A stretch of DNA of 64,000 nucleotides from Candidatus Neomarinimicrobiota bacterium (GCA_012964825.1 DTTI01000073.1:1-64000), one strand, 5' to 3'; positions 34,911-44,702 are shown, counted from the stretch's first letter. The notes: a model not told the origin generated them from the sequence alone. Translations and numbers: made by a program.

Positions 34911-35750
34911 ATGAAAATATATTTTCTTGCATCTGAGATTGTTCCCTTTTCTCAGACATCTTTCCTCGCGACTTTTTGCAAAAATGTCCCAATCAAGCTT
35001 CAACAGCAAGGACACGATATCAGGCTTACCTCCCCTAAGTACGGATATATCAGTGAGCGCAAGTATACTCTTCGTGAGGTGATCCGACTCAGAAAGATCG
35101 AATCAGAGATTGGCGGCGAGATTCAAATCGCTTCAGCGAAATCAGCTTTTATTCCAAAAACAAGAGTTCAGGTTTACTTCATGGAACATGCTGACTGGTT
35201 TCAACCATTAACAACACTTCTCTACAAAGCGAAGAACGGCCGGCCGCTGTCTGATAATGATAACCGGTTTGGTTTTTACAGTAAGATTGCGCTAGAAATG
35301 CTGGTTAATCTTTTTTGGGCGCCTGACATCATAATCTGTAACGATTGGCAATCGTCTTTTGTCCCTATCCTTTACAACCAGCTTTTTTCCGATCTGGAAT
35401 TCTATAAGGGTATCAAGACAGTCCAGCTTATTCACTCAATTGATGATTATTCCAAAGTTTCAGCTTCATCCTTCGAAAAGCTGGGAGTGGAATTGCCAAA
35501 AGAGTTTGCTCGCGATGAACTCAATTGTCTTGCGGTAGCTGCCACAAATGCAGATCTTGTCATTGCTGTGGATGGTCCTAATGCCAAGATTTCAAAGGAA
35601 CTTTCAGGCCATGCAGACTTTAAACCCCATATTGCTGGCATCAAGAAAAAACTTAAGGTCATAAATCTAAAGAATGTAGATGAAACTTCAGTTGAATCAG
35701 CCGCTGACAGTATTCATAAAATTCTTCAACACACTTTCAGCTTGACATAG
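34911..35750 (+). CDS. Glycogen/starch synthase N-terminal (GT5) domain protein
   Basis: A 279-residue protein matching only the N-terminal Rossmann domain of GT5 glycogen synthases: MKIYFLASEIVPFSQ, KLQQQGHDIRLTSPKYG, ALEMLVNLFWAPDIIICNDWQ (usual form PDIIHAHDW), VQLIHSIDDYSK and CLAVAATNADLVIAVDG. The ADP-glucose-binding KTGGLGDV motif is not kept; the corresponding stretch is SQTSFLATFC. The C-terminal GT-B domain is absent. Short proteins of this type occur in Bacteroidetes and are annotated as glycogen synthase, but activity here is doubtful. A GGAG ribosome-binding site precedes the ATG. Confidence 0.75.
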   Translation: MKIYFLASEIVPFSQTSFLATFCKNVPIKLQQQGHDIRLTSPKYGYISERKYTLREVIRLRKIESEIGGEIQIASAKSAFIPKTRVQVYFMEHADWFQPLTTLLYKAKNGRPLSDNDNRFGFYSKIALEMLVNLFWAPDIIICNDWQSSFVPILYNQLFSDLEFYKGIKTVQLIHSIDDYSKVSASSFEKLGVELPKEFARDELNCLAVAATNADLVIAVDGPNAKISKELSGHADFKPHIAGIKKKLKVINLKNVDETSVESAADSIHKILQHTFSLT

Positions 35751-35790
35751 GCCTTTCCATTTTAGTTTTCATCATCTCTAAGACCGGCGA

Positions 35791-37026
35791 ATGAATCATC
35801 TCGGCTTAAGGATTCCCTGCACCATCGTTTCACTTTTCCTCATTTCCTGTGAAAGTGAAGCTTTTGTCACAAATTTGGATGATGCTCCGCTTCAGTCCCA
35901 GGTAGCCTCAACAGCATCTTTCCAGTTTAAGACTTATCAGGTGCCGCCAACTCTTGGAGGACTACACAGCATCTATGTGGGACGCAACGAACAATTTGAC
36001 GCTTCCCGGACGCTGGTGGAATTTGAATCTCATACCATTTTAAACTGGGCAAACTTTGAGATAGACAGCGGTTATTTTCAGTTCACGCTGGACAGCACTT
36101 TCTCTGGCGATATCCCTGATGAAAGTACAATTACTATGGGTTATTTCAGGAGGGATTCCAACTATGTTGAACTGGAATCTAACTACACCAATGTTGACTG
36201 GATAACTGAAGATTTCCCAAAGCTTTCCTCCAGATTTGCCAGTGATACCACAGGACTGATACATCTTCGGTTCTCCGTGGACTCCACACTTGTTACAACC
36301 CTAGGCGATACAGCGGAAGGGAGCTGGCTCTATCTGCTGGGGTCACCTGAAGACTCTGATTTCATGCTGAAATTTTATTCTTCTGACAGTCCTATCTATG
36401 GACCTATTCTGAGAATATTCATGCATCAACCAACAGATGACTCAGACACCTCAGAAACAGTTGTGGACTCGACCCGTGTTTTCAACGGTCAGTCGGATGC
36501 GACACTTTTCATTCCACCCAGCTTGGAGAATGGCCTTTTTGATTCAAGCTACAGTTACATTGGCGTTGCAGCTGGTTTGGTGACAGTTGTGAAAGCTGAT
36601 TTAGCTTCCATGAATATTCCCAAAAATGCATCCGTGGGGCGAGCCAAGCTAATACTCACCATAGATGAAGCCCACAGCTCAGCAGGAGCGCTGGACTCAC
36701 TGTTTTTCCAGGCTTACGCGCTGGAAGACACTGTCACGAACTGGGGTTGGGGAGAAGTGCTGACTGAAGACATTTACAACCATCTTACTGCCTCCTTTGC
36801 CAGATCCTTTTCAGCGGCACCAAGTGGATCAGTATTGAAACTGGATGTGACCGATTTACTTCAGTCTCTTATCAGTGAGAGAGAGGTTGATGATAAAACT
36901 ATTGTGAATCTTGGTTTTAAGCTGAAGATGATTAATTCAGGATCGATTTTTGATTATGCGGCTGTGCGTTCTGACAGTTCAGCCCTGGGGCAGCCGTTGC
37001 TGGAGCTTTTTTATGAAATTCCGTAG
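35791..37026 (+). CDS. Secreted lipoprotein, beta-rich, function unknown
   Basis: A 411-residue protein with a lipoprotein signal (SLFLISC-E, Cys about residue 20). The rest is Ser/Asp/Thr-rich and predicted beta, with two similar parts around SGYFQFTLDSTFSGDIPDES and VGRAKLILTIDEAHSSAGAL; the latter, with VLKLDVTDLLQSLISE, resembles DNRLRE-like carbohydrate-adhesion modules. I do not recognise a named family. It overlaps the next gene by 14 bp and forms a set with an outer-membrane barrel and a TPR lipoprotein. Confidence 0.7.
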   Translation: MNHLGLRIPCTIVSLFLISCESEAFVTNLDDAPLQSQVASTASFQFKTYQVPPTLGGLHSIYVGRNEQFDASRTLVEFESHTILNWANFEIDSGYFQFTLDSTFSGDIPDESTITMGYFRRDSNYVELESNYTNVDWITEDFPKLSSRFASDTTGLIHLRFSVDSTLVTTLGDTAEGSWLYLLGSPEDSDFMLKFYSSDSPIYGPILRIFMHQPTDDSDTSETVVDSTRVFNGQSDATLFIPPSLENGLFDSSYSYIGVAAGLVTVVKADLASMNIPKNASVGRAKLILTIDEAHSSAGALDSLFFQAYALEDTVTNWGWGEVLTEDIYNHLTASFARSFSAAPSGSVLKLDVTDLLQSLISEREVDDKTIVNLGFKLKMINSGSIFDYAAVRSDSSALGQPLLELFYEIP

Positions 37027-38206
37027 TCTTTTCTTTCTACTGTTTTCCACTTGTCTGGTGGCTCAATCGCCCTACAATGCTGTAGGTCACGGTATTATTC
37101 TAGACAGTCCAGATGCGGCCAGTCTCGGACTCTCCAGTACAGGGCTAATCCCTTCTTTCAACAGCCGTTTTTCACCGTCAAATCCAACAACTTGGACCGA
37201 TCTCGTTTTTACTTATCTCATGGGTCATTATAACGCAAAAGAAGTGAGCACCGAGGGTTTTCGCTCCGGATTCGGTACCCTGTCAAGTGCTGCTTTAATT
37301 GTTCCGATTCAGGGTAAATATGCTCTTGGCTTGGGGATGACCCCAGTAACACGTAAATCTTTTGATTTGATGGCAGATACCACTTCAGAGGTCTTTTCTG
37401 GGGATACGCTTACCCTGTCAAAAACAATGGACGGTTCCGGTGGTATCAGCACAATGTTTGCAGGCGCTGGTTGGAAGGTCTCACCAAAACATACCATCGG
37501 AATTCGATTCGATTTCCTTTTCGGTGTTTACGATGAACACACCGTCAGCCACATAGACTATAGATCATCCGATTATGCCAGGAGATTTGCCTACAAAGGG
37601 ACCATGCTATCGGGGTATTACCGATTTGTACCGACGATTGAAAACCGGCGTTTGTCGGCGTTTGCAGGTTTTCAATTACCCTTTGGCAATCAGTATATTG
37701 TAAGAACTGATTTATTTACATATGTTGAACCGGACGCACAACCTAGAATGAATTTTGTCTTGCCCTCTACTCTCAGCGGCGGATTGGTATACCACATTTC
37801 GTCATCAACTCATGCCGGCGCTGAAATGTTCATCAGATCTTTTGGCTCCCCGGAGACAAAAAATTTAAATACGCTCGATGGTGAAGTTGGTAAAGCAAAC
37901 AGAATAAGCATTGGACTAACACGCGAAAAGATCTATGGTTCAAGGGATATTATGGACAAGGTCCACTACCGTGTTGGATTTTTCCGAAGGTCACACTATA
38001 TTCGCGGGCCCAAAAATAATCTGACTGAGATGGGGTTATCTTTCGGTATTGGCGTTCCTTTCGGGCTGACTCAAAATCAGCTGGATTTCGGCTTCAGAGT
38101 TTCGCAGAGAAGCGGGTTCCTTACCGAAGATCCTGAATCAATAAATCAGTTTTCAGTCGGACTTACTCTTGGTGACCTGTGGCTGGTAAAAGGTAAGAGG
38201 AGATAA
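37013..38206 (+). CDS. Outer-membrane beta-barrel protein, function unknown
   Basis: From the ATG at 37013 (GGAG 7 nt upstream) this is a 397-residue protein with a signal peptide MKFRSLFFLLFSTCLVAQ. The mature N terminus SPYNAVGHGIILDSPDAASLG resembles the PorV/FadL-like pattern in which an early helix-like plug precedes the barrel. Alternating strands follow to the end (GLSFGIGVPFG, LDFGFRVSQRSG, FSVGLTLGDLWLVKG). An upstream extension of the frame lies in the lipoprotein gene and is not signal-like. The substrate is unknown. Confidence 0.72.
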   Translation: MKFRSLFFLLFSTCLVAQSPYNAVGHGIILDSPDAASLGLSSTGLIPSFNSRFSPSNPTTWTDLVFTYLMGHYNAKEVSTEGFRSGFGTLSSAALIVPIQGKYALGLGMTPVTRKSFDLMADTTSEVFSGDTLTLSKTMDGSGGISTMFAGAGWKVSPKHTIGIRFDFLFGVYDEHTVSHIDYRSSDYARRFAYKGTMLSGYYRFVPTIENRRLSAFAGFQLPFGNQYIVRTDLFTYVEPDAQPRMNFVLPSTLSGGLVYHISSSTHAGAEMFIRSFGSPETKNLNTLDGEVGKANRISIGLTREKIYGSRDIMDKVHYRVGFFRRSHYIRGPKNNLTEMGLSFGIGVPFGLTQNQLDFGFRVSQRSGFLTEDPESINQFSVGLTLGDLWLVKGKRR

Positions 38207-38207
38207 C

Positions 38208-39500
38208 ATGACTTTTTATTCCTTGAGAGAAATTTTCTCCTTTAAAACTGCGCAAGTTGTCATGCTTGTGGCACTCGTTTTTTCAGCATGTGTACCTCCT
38301 TCCCCTGTTGAAGAGGAATTGGCAGCACCCGAACCAGTGAGTGAAGAGCAATGTTTACGACTTTTAAGCAGTGCTGCTGAGTACTACAAGAACAAAGACT
38401 GGAACTCAACTTCGCGAGTTTATGGTGAGCTTGTTGATTTGGGATGTGATAAGGGCAGTGAGGAGGAAATTTTCCAGTACTGGGCCATTGCTTATGAATT
38501 CCTCGGCAGGTTCGACAGTTCAGAATATGTACTTCTTCAGGGCTTGAAGCGTCTTCCTGACAACGTCAATTTGCGCAAAAGGCTAGCCTATGCTTACAAG
38601 AGGTTAGGAAATGCTGAAAAAGAAATTTTTGAATATGAAAATCTCATCGACCTAACGCCTGATGATTTAGATCCGTTAAACAGCCTCAGTGAACTCTACG
38701 CCAAAGTTGGCCGCTACGACGACCAGGTTTTCGTGCTCCAGCGGATACTGGAGATTGATCCTAACAACAAAAATGCTCAAGGTGACCTTGCTCAGGCTTT
38801 TGAAGCCACCGGCAAGGATCCTCTGGATATCCACCGGCGGAGGTTCGAAGACAATCCGACCAACTATTCTTTCGGGATCGACCTTGCCGATCAGCTTATG
38901 TTAGCTGGAGAGGAAGAAGAAGCTGTGGAGGTATTGAACAAACTCCGCCGCGATGGTGGTAACAGTGGATCGGTGACCAACAAACTCGTTTTGCAGAAAC
39001 TGGCTACAGCATATTCTGAGATTGATAATCTTGAATTAGCTTCAGGTGCTTACGAAAAACTTTACGATCTTGACCCCAGGGATTTCAAAACAATTTTGGA
39101 GATTGTGAAGGTAAACACTGCTATTGGCGATTATGGAAAGGCTATGAAATGGGCCGAGGAATCCATTAAAACTGCGTCTGATAATGGTGAATCATTCGGT
39201 GCGAAGGGAAGTGTCTACTACGCCGCATTTCAAGATTGTCGCGAAAACTTTCCCACCACTAATGACAAAATAGTAGCAGCACTTGCATACAACTACTTTA
39301 AAATGGCCGAAGACAAAGGTCACAACAGGTATAAGCGTGATCGTATCTATCTCGAAAATAACCGTGACGACCTTGTTTTCGGTCAAACTGACTGGTTTAT
39401 GCTTGATGAAGATGTAAAGCGTCAAGGTTCTATTTCCCCGAAAAGTGAATGCTATGCGTGGGTCTCAGAACCGATAAAGAAAGACCCAAGCTGGAATTAA
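38208..39500 (+). CDS. TPR-repeat lipoprotein
   Basis: A 430-residue protein with a lipobox (LVFSAC, Cys about residue 28) and TPR units through most of the mature part, for example AAEYYKNKDWNSTSRVYGEL, WAIAYEFLGRFDSSEYVL, LAYAYKRLGNAEKEIFEY, LSELYAKVGRYDDQ and LATAYSEIDNLELASGAYEKL. Such proteins are scaffolds for envelope complexes. It starts 1 bp after the barrel gene, so the lipoprotein, barrel and TPR lipoprotein are probably made together and may work as one outer-membrane complex. Confidence 0.8.
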   Translation: MTFYSLREIFSFKTAQVVMLVALVFSACVPPSPVEEELAAPEPVSEEQCLRLLSSAAEYYKNKDWNSTSRVYGELVDLGCDKGSEEEIFQYWAIAYEFLGRFDSSEYVLLQGLKRLPDNVNLRKRLAYAYKRLGNAEKEIFEYENLIDLTPDDLDPLNSLSELYAKVGRYDDQVFVLQRILEIDPNNKNAQGDLAQAFEATGKDPLDIHRRRFEDNPTNYSFGIDLADQLMLAGEEEEAVEVLNKLRRDGGNSGSVTNKLVLQKLATAYSEIDNLELASGAYEKLYDLDPRDFKTILEIVKVNTAIGDYGKAMKWAEESIKTASDNGESFGAKGSVYYAAFQDCRENFPTTNDKIVAALAYNYFKMAEDKGHNRYKRDRIYLENNRDDLVFGQTDWFMLDEDVKRQGSISPKSECYAWVSEPIKKDPSWN

Positions 39501-39531
39501 CCGTAATACCACAGATCATTATTAACTTTTG

Positions 39532-39556
39532 ATGCCGGACATGTTCCGGCGTCTTT
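39532..39556 (+). terminator. Possible terminator after the TPR lipoprotein gene
   Basis: GCCGGA (39534-39539) pairs perfectly with TCCGGC (39545-39550) around a 5-nt loop, followed by GTCTTT. The T run is short, so termination would be weak. Confidence 0.4.
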
Positions 39557-39588
39557 GCATTGTGCTGGTGAAGACGTGTGTTCCCTTT

Positions 39589-39596
39589 TAAATTTG
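39589..39596 (+). promoter_or_regulatory. Possible -7 element before glyA
   Basis: TAAATTTG, exact TAnnTTTG, 27 bp before the glyA ATG. No TTG lies at the expected distance upstream, so support is weaker than at mreB and hrcA. Confidence 0.3.
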
Positions 39597-39623
39597 TGAG
39601 TCGCTTATCCGCACTGTTCACCA

Positions 39624-40940
39624 ATGACGATTAAACCAGTTGCATCCGCAGGTCTTCGCGATTGTGATCCTGAAATCTTTTCCGCCATCCGCAGCGAAAT
39701 CTCACGAGAAAACGAAACTCTTGAATTAATCGCTTCTGAGAATTTCGTCAGCCAGGCGGTTCTCGAAGCGGCCGGCGGCGTAATGACCAACAAATATGCC
39801 GAAGGATATCCTGGTAAACGTTATTATGGAGGATGCGAGTGGGTGGACGAAGCTGAGAACATTGCTCGTGACCGCGCCAAAAAGCTCTTTAATGCCGACT
39901 ATGCCAATGTTCAGCCTCACTCAGGCTCTCAGGCGAACATGGCTATCTTTTTCACATTTCTCCAGCCCAGGGAAACCATCATGGGCCTAGATCTGGCCCA
40001 CGGTGGACATCTGACCCACGGAAGCCCTGTCAACTTTTCCGGGAAACTATATAATGTAGTCTCTTATCAAGTGGAAAAGGATACGGGACGTGTGGATTTT
40101 GACAAATTTGCAGAACAGGCCCGACAGGCCAAGCCGAAGCTCATCATCTGTGGCGGAAGCGCTTATCCAAGGTTTATTGAGTTTGAAAATTTTAGAACCG
40201 TTGCTGATGAAGTGGGTGCATTTCTCATGGCAGATATTGCTCACCCTTCCGGTCTCGTGGCGACCGGAATTCACCCAAGTCCGTGGCCACACTGCCATGT
40301 GGCGACGTCGACCACGCACAAGACCCTGCGCGGGCCCCGGGGCGGTCTCATCCTCATGGGGAGCGACTGGGAGAATCCGTGGGGAATTATTGCACCGAAA
40401 TCAGGCCGTACGAAGAATGTTTCTGAACTCTTGGATTCCAACGTCATGCCAGGTATTCAGGGCGGCCCACTCATGCACATTATCGCTGCAAAAGCAGTCG
40501 CCTTTGGCGAAGCGCTCCGGCCAGAATTTCAAGTCTATTCCAAAGCTATCATCGCCAACGCAAAGGCTATGGCAAAAGCTTTCATGAGCAAAGATTATTA
40601 TCTTATTTCCGGTGGCACTGACACCCATGTTATCCTCATTGATCTCTCAAACAAGGAACTTTCAGGGAAAAAAGCCGAGAACAGTCTGGAAGCGGCTGGT
40701 ATAACAGTTAACAAAAATATGGTTCCCTACGATGAGAGAAGCCCCATGATTACAAGCGGAATTCGAATCGGAACGCCTGCTATGACTACACGAGGATTGG
40801 GAGCTGATGAAATGGTTCAGATTGTTGATTTGATTGACCGTGTCATTCAGGCTCCTGATGATGAATCAGTGACCGAGATCGTCAGAAATGAAGTGAAGGA
40901 AATGTGTGATCAGTTTCCTCTCTACAGTGAATTGGATTAA
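39624..40940 (+). CDS. glyA: Serine hydroxymethyltransferase
   Basis: PLP enzyme converting serine and tetrahydrofolate to glycine and methylene-tetrahydrofolate. The 438-residue protein has [39 protein letters not shown], the [13 protein letters not shown] loop, [15 protein letters not shown] and the PLP lysine in [16 protein letters not shown]. Length is slightly above the 417 of E. coli because of an N-terminal extension ([18 protein letters not shown]). It lies 12 bp before a TRAP-associated lipoprotein gene. Confidence 0.96.
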   Translation: MTIKPVASAGLRDCDPEIFSAIRSEISRENETLELIASENFVSQAVLEAAGGVMTNKYAEGYPGKRYYGGCEWVDEAENIARDRAKKLFNADYANVQPHSGSQANMAIFFTFLQPRETIMGLDLAHGGHLTHGSPVNFSGKLYNVVSYQVEKDTGRVDFDKFAEQARQAKPKLIICGGSAYPRFIEFENFRTVADEVGAFLMADIAHPSGLVATGIHPSPWPHCHVATSTTHKTLRGPRGGLILMGSDWENPWGIIAPKSGRTKNVSELLDSNVMPGIQGGPLMHIIAAKAVAFGEALRPEFQVYSKAIIANAKAMAKAFMSKDYYLISGGTDTHVILIDLSNKELSGKKAENSLEAAGITVNKNMVPYDERSPMITSGIRIGTPAMTTRGLGADEMVQIVDLIDRVIQAPDDESVTEIVRNEVKEMCDQFPLYSELD

Positions 40941-40952
40941 TACTCAGCTGGT

Positions 40953-41864
40953 ATGAGCTTGATTTTTCGGTTAATCACCGCCACTTTTTTCTTTTTATCT
41001 CTAACAGGATGCTCAATGAGGGAATTTGTTTTAGGGAGTGTGCTCAATTCCGCAGGTGACAGCATATCAGCCATTTACCTTTCCGAGGATGATCCCGATC
41101 TCGTGAGGGAGTCGCTTCCAACCAACATGAAACTTATTGAGCTGTTGATCCAGCAGTCGCCGGGGAATCCTGTTCTTCTCACATCCGCCTGTCAGGTCTT
41201 TACTGTTTATGCCTATGCGTTCATTGTGCGGGATGCCGAAATTGCTTTGGATGAAAATTTCAGTGAGTCCAGGAGGCTGGCCAAACGAGGCGGAAAGCTA
41301 CTATTGCGGGCCCGGGATTATGGAATGGCTGCTCTCGAGGCAAAATACCCCGGATTCGGTAAGAGCTACAGCTCCGATCCCCAATCGGCTCTTGCCAGGG
41401 TGAGTAAGGAAGACCTTCCCATACTCTACTGGACTGCCGCCGCCTGGGGTCTACTTATCTCTTCATCAAAGGACAATCCCTCCGCCATTATCGAATTACC
41501 AAACGTGGGTCACTTTATTGAAAGGGGACTGGAACTTGACGAGTCCTATGACAAAGGCTCCCTTCATGACCTGATGTTTACCTATACACTGAGCCGCCCT
41601 GATGGTGGAAGCTCGGCTCCGGAGGTTGCAAAACAACATTACAACCGTGCCTTGGAACTATCAGAAGGGAGCCGGGCTTCTCTTTATATCTCTTATGCTG
41701 AATCCATTTCGGTCAGAAATCAGGACAAGGAAGAATTTCTCGAACTTCTTGATAAGGCGCAGGCTGTTGACGTGAATGAAATTCTTGGCCAGCGGCTTGC
41801 CAATATTCTGGCGCAGGAGCGGGCACAGTGGCTCAGAGAGAGAGTGGATGAATTGTTCTTTTAG
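40953..41864 (+). CDS. TRAP transporter TatT component family lipoprotein
   Basis: A 303-residue helical-repeat lipoprotein (lipobox SLTGC, Cys about residue 20) with the TatT-family start SVLNSAGDSISAIYLSEDDP and the DLPILYWTAAAWGLLISSSK segment. TatT proteins trimerise and pair with the DctP-type binding protein in tripartite (TPAT) transporters. The neighbour is exactly such a binding protein, whose start overlaps this gene by 17 bp. The four-part order glyA-tatT-dctP-dctQM may reflect uptake of a C2-C4 carboxylate; the substrate is not evident. Confidence 0.85.
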   Translation: MSLIFRLITATFFFLSLTGCSMREFVLGSVLNSAGDSISAIYLSEDDPDLVRESLPTNMKLIELLIQQSPGNPVLLTSACQVFTVYAYAFIVRDAEIALDENFSESRRLAKRGGKLLLRARDYGMAALEAKYPGFGKSYSSDPQSALARVSKEDLPILYWTAAAWGLLISSSKDNPSAIIELPNVGHFIERGLELDESYDKGSLHDLMFTYTLSRPDGGSSAPEVAKQHYNRALELSEGSRASLYISYAESISVRNQDKEEFLELLDKAQAVDVNEILGQRLANILAQERAQWLRERVDELFF

Positions 41865-42852
41865 GCGACTGGCTTCACTCGTCGGTTTTTTCTTCTTTTT
41901 TTCATCCTTTCCAATGGAAGGAAAGACTGTTATAAAGATGGCTACCCTAGCTCCCGTAGGTTCTCCGTGGCACAATCTTTTGCTGGAGTTGGGACAGAAG
42001 TGGCGGGACGCCACTGAAGGGGAGGTTGTATTGAGAATTTATCCCGCAGGCGTCGCCGGTGATGAGCGAGATGTGATCAGGAAGATCAGAATCGGGCAAC
42101 TCCATGCTGCAGCAGTCACCATCGAGGGGCTGGCTGAAATAAGCCGTGACATGTCTGTTTTCTATATTCCCATGCTGGTGGACTCTTTTGAGGAACTGGA
42201 CGCTATAAGAAATATTCTCATGCCCGAACTGGAGCAAGGTCTTACGGATAGTGAATTCAAACTTCTGGCGTGGGCCGATGTGGGGTGGGCCTACTGGTTC
42301 ACCCGGGAGCCCATGTATGAGCCGTCGGATCTGAAAGGCATGCGGCATTTCAGTTGGGCTGGTGATTATGCCAGTGAGCAGCTGTGGCGCAAAGGGGGCT
42401 TTCATCCCGTTCCTCTGGCATCTGTGGATGTTGTTATCTCTCTACAGACGGGCGTTATTGATGCATTTTCTACCACGCCTCTTGTTGCACTCTCTTTCCA
42501 GTGGTTTGGTTTTGCACCAAACATGCTGGACCTAAAGTGGGCCCCCATGATCGGTGGATTGATCATCAGTGAAAAAATGTGGAGTAAAATTCCCGCTGAA
42601 TATCAACCTATTCTGGAGGGAATCAGTAAAGAGATGGAGGTGGAGACGAGAGCTTTGGTCTCAGAGATGGAAAAGGCCCTCCAGGTGATGGTTGAGAACG
42701 GCCTCAACATTAATCAGCCATCCGTTGAAGATCGAAAAGCGTGGGAGGAACTGATCATATCTTTCTATCCCCATATCCGGGGGAGCCTTGTTCCCACAGG
42801 AATTTTTGACAGGGCAATTGAGCTTAAAAAGAATTTGCTGGAAAATAGATGA
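41848..42852 (+). CDS. dctP: TRAP transporter substrate-binding protein, DctP family
   Basis: Periplasmic binding protein. From the ATG at 41848 it has 334 residues, with a signal segment (LASLVGFFFFFSSFP) and the family start TVIKMATLAPVGSPWHN. Later features are LRIYPAGVAGDERDVIRKIR, WADVGWAYWFTREP and the binding segment LQTGVIDAFSTTPLVALSFQ. It is coupled to the membrane subunit by an ATGA overlap. A longer frame beginning at 41776 lies in tatT and has no signal. Confidence 0.88.
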   Translation: MNCSFRRLASLVGFFFFFSSFPMEGKTVIKMATLAPVGSPWHNLLLELGQKWRDATEGEVVLRIYPAGVAGDERDVIRKIRIGQLHAAAVTIEGLAEISRDMSVFYIPMLVDSFEELDAIRNILMPELEQGLTDSEFKLLAWADVGWAYWFTREPMYEPSDLKGMRHFSWAGDYASEQLWRKGGFHPVPLASVDVVISLQTGVIDAFSTTPLVALSFQWFGFAPNMLDLKWAPMIGGLIISEKMWSKIPAEYQPILEGISKEMEVETRALVSEMEKALQVMVENGLNINQPSVEDRKAWEELIISFYPHIRGSLVPTGIFDRAIELKKNLLENR

Positions 42853-44660
42853 ACTTTTCTCAAAAATCAGCACATGCAGTTGCAAGAACATTTGAATGGT
42901 GGGAAAACACGCTGGTCCTGGCGGCACTTCTTTCCATGGCCTTCCTGCCGTGCGTGGAAGCTATCACTCGTGTCATGGGTGTTCCGGGAGTTCCTGGCTC
43001 CACCATTATTGTACAGCACCTGACGCTCTGGATCGGCTTCCTGGGTGCCATTATCGCCGCCCGAGAGAACCGACTCCTTTCCCTCACACAGCCGATAGAG
43101 ATAGAAACAGATGGAAGGAAGGGATTCAGTTACTGGTTTGCCAGAGGCGTAGCCATTACTGTGAGCCTCATTCTTGCCTACGCCAGTTTTATCCTGGTCA
43201 AGACCGAATCAGAATATCCTAGGGATCTTCTGCCGGGTATTCCTATCTGGGTTGTGGAAGTAATCATGCCTCTGGGTTTCTTTTTCATCGCCATGGAGAT
43301 GTTGCGAACGAGTAAAAAAGAACCTGTCTACCGGGCTCTGCTTATAGCCATTCCCCTTGTCATTGGGGCTATGGGACTGGGAGAGACTCTCCAAACGCCC
43401 ACCGTATTATGGGCTGGTGTGATTGCCATCATAGTCTCACTTGCTTTTGGGGCTCCCATTTTTATCGGACTGGGTGGTTTTGCCGTTCTCTTTTTCTGGT
43501 ATGATGGAGTACCCATTGCTGCTGTGCCGGCAGAAATGTACAGAATTGTTGTTTCGCCTACACTTCCCACCATTCCTCTTTTCACCTTGGCGGGATATAT
43601 CCTTGCCCAAAGCGGTGCTTCCAAGCGGCTTATTGAAGTGTTCCGGCACTGGTTTGGGTGGATTCCAGGTGGAACGCCCGTCATGATCACTCTTCTCTGC
43701 GGTTTTTTCACCACCCTCACCGGCGGTTCCGGTGTCACCATCCTGGCGTTGGGAGGACTGCTTCTTCCCATGCTTATTTCCGAAAAGTATCCTCGCGAGT
43801 TCTCTGTAGGGCTCATCACAGTGTCAGGTTCCCTCGGTTTGCTTTTTCCGCCAAGCCTCCCGGTTATCATTTATGGTGTGACGGCGGGTGTCCCAATAAA
43901 CAAGATTTTCCTGGCTGGTATTATCCCGGGTTTTTTCCTCGTTGCCATGGTAGCAATGTGGGGCGTAAGGCAGGGATTTATCTCGAAAGTCACAAGGCAA
44001 CCTTTCCAACCAGCAGAAGCATTTCAGGCTTTCTGGAAAGCCAAATGGGAAGTGTTTATTCCCGCCTTCATTCTCATCGGTATCTTTGGCGGTTTTACCA
44101 CGCTTGTGGAGGCGGCGGCGTTTACGGTTGTTTATGTTTTATTCGTTGAGGTGTTTGTCTACAAAGATTTGAAACTGAACGACCTTCCCAAAGTGATTGT
44201 GGATTGTGCCACGCTGGTAGGTGGTGTGTTGATCATTCTTGGTGTGGCTATGGGGTTTACCAGCTATCTGGTGGATGCCCAGGTGCCGCTCCTGGCCCTG
44301 GACTGGGTGAGGGAGAATATTCAGAGTAAGTATGTATTCCTTTTGGCTCTCAATGTGATGTTGCTTATCGTCGGCTGCCTCATGGATATCTTTTCTGCTA
44401 TCATTGTGGTTGTGCCCCTCATAAAACCCATGGGTATTTACTTTGGGATCGACCCTGTCCATATGGCGGTCATTTTTATCGCGAACCTAGAGCTTGGTTA
44501 TCTCACACCGCCTGTGGGGATGAACCTTTTCCTGTCGGCGTACCGTTTCAACCGCTCCATGCCTGAAGTGTACAAGGCAACTTTGCCATTTTTCATCATC
44601 CTGCTCTTAACAGTGCTTGCCATTACATATATTCCGGCTCTGTCGCTCGCTCTCCTGTGA
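42849..44660 (+). CDS. TRAP transporter fused DctQ-DctM membrane protein
   Basis: A 603-residue fusion. Residues 1-165 are the small subunit DctQ (four helices, with FEWWENTLVLAALLSMAFLP and LTLWIGFLGAIIAARENRLL); residues about 180-603 are the large subunit DctM with some twelve helices, including TLPTIPLFTLAGYILAQSGA, GGSGVTILALGGLLLPML, LLFPPSLPVIIYGV, and ELGYLTPPVGMNLFLSAYRF. Fused QM proteins are common among TRAP systems. It completes the tatT-dctP-dctQM transporter, driven by a Na+ gradient in characterised relatives. Confidence 0.92.
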   Translation: MNFSQKSAHAVARTFEWWENTLVLAALLSMAFLPCVEAITRVMGVPGVPGSTIIVQHLTLWIGFLGAIIAARENRLLSLTQPIEIETDGRKGFSYWFARGVAITVSLILAYASFILVKTESEYPRDLLPGIPIWVVEVIMPLGFFFIAMEMLRTSKKEPVYRALLIAIPLVIGAMGLGETLQTPTVLWAGVIAIIVSLAFGAPIFIGLGGFAVLFFWYDGVPIAAVPAEMYRIVVSPTLPTIPLFTLAGYILAQSGASKRLIEVFRHWFGWIPGGTPVMITLLCGFFTTLTGGSGVTILALGGLLLPMLISEKYPREFSVGLITVSGSLGLLFPPSLPVIIYGVTAGVPINKIFLAGIIPGFFLVAMVAMWGVRQGFISKVTRQPFQPAEAFQAFWKAKWEVFIPAFILIGIFGGFTTLVEAAAFTVVYVLFVEVFVYKDLKLNDLPKVIVDCATLVGGVLIILGVAMGFTSYLVDAQVPLLALDWVRENIQSKYVFLLALNVMLLIVGCLMDIFSAIIVVVPLIKPMGIYFGIDPVHMAVIFIANLELGYLTPPVGMNLFLSAYRFNRSMPEVYKATLPFFIILLLTVLAITYIPALSLALL

Positions 44661-44672
44661 GAGGACAAAGTT

Positions 44673-44702
44673 TTGACAAATGATTGAGGTCGGGTATATT
44701 TA
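44673..44702 (+). promoter_or_regulatory. Promoter of the PorV-family gene
   Basis: TTGACA (44673-44678), 16 nt, TATATT (44695-44700). Read in the FCB style it is TTG-N19-TATATTTA, one base off TAnnTTTG. It is 74 bp before the start, right after the TRAP operon. Confidence 0.55.

Noticed and set aside
36950-37012. Upstream extension of the barrel protein (21 codons)
   Set aside because: It lies inside the preceding lipoprotein gene, contains no signal-like sequence, and the downstream ATG has a GGAG site and a proper signal peptide.
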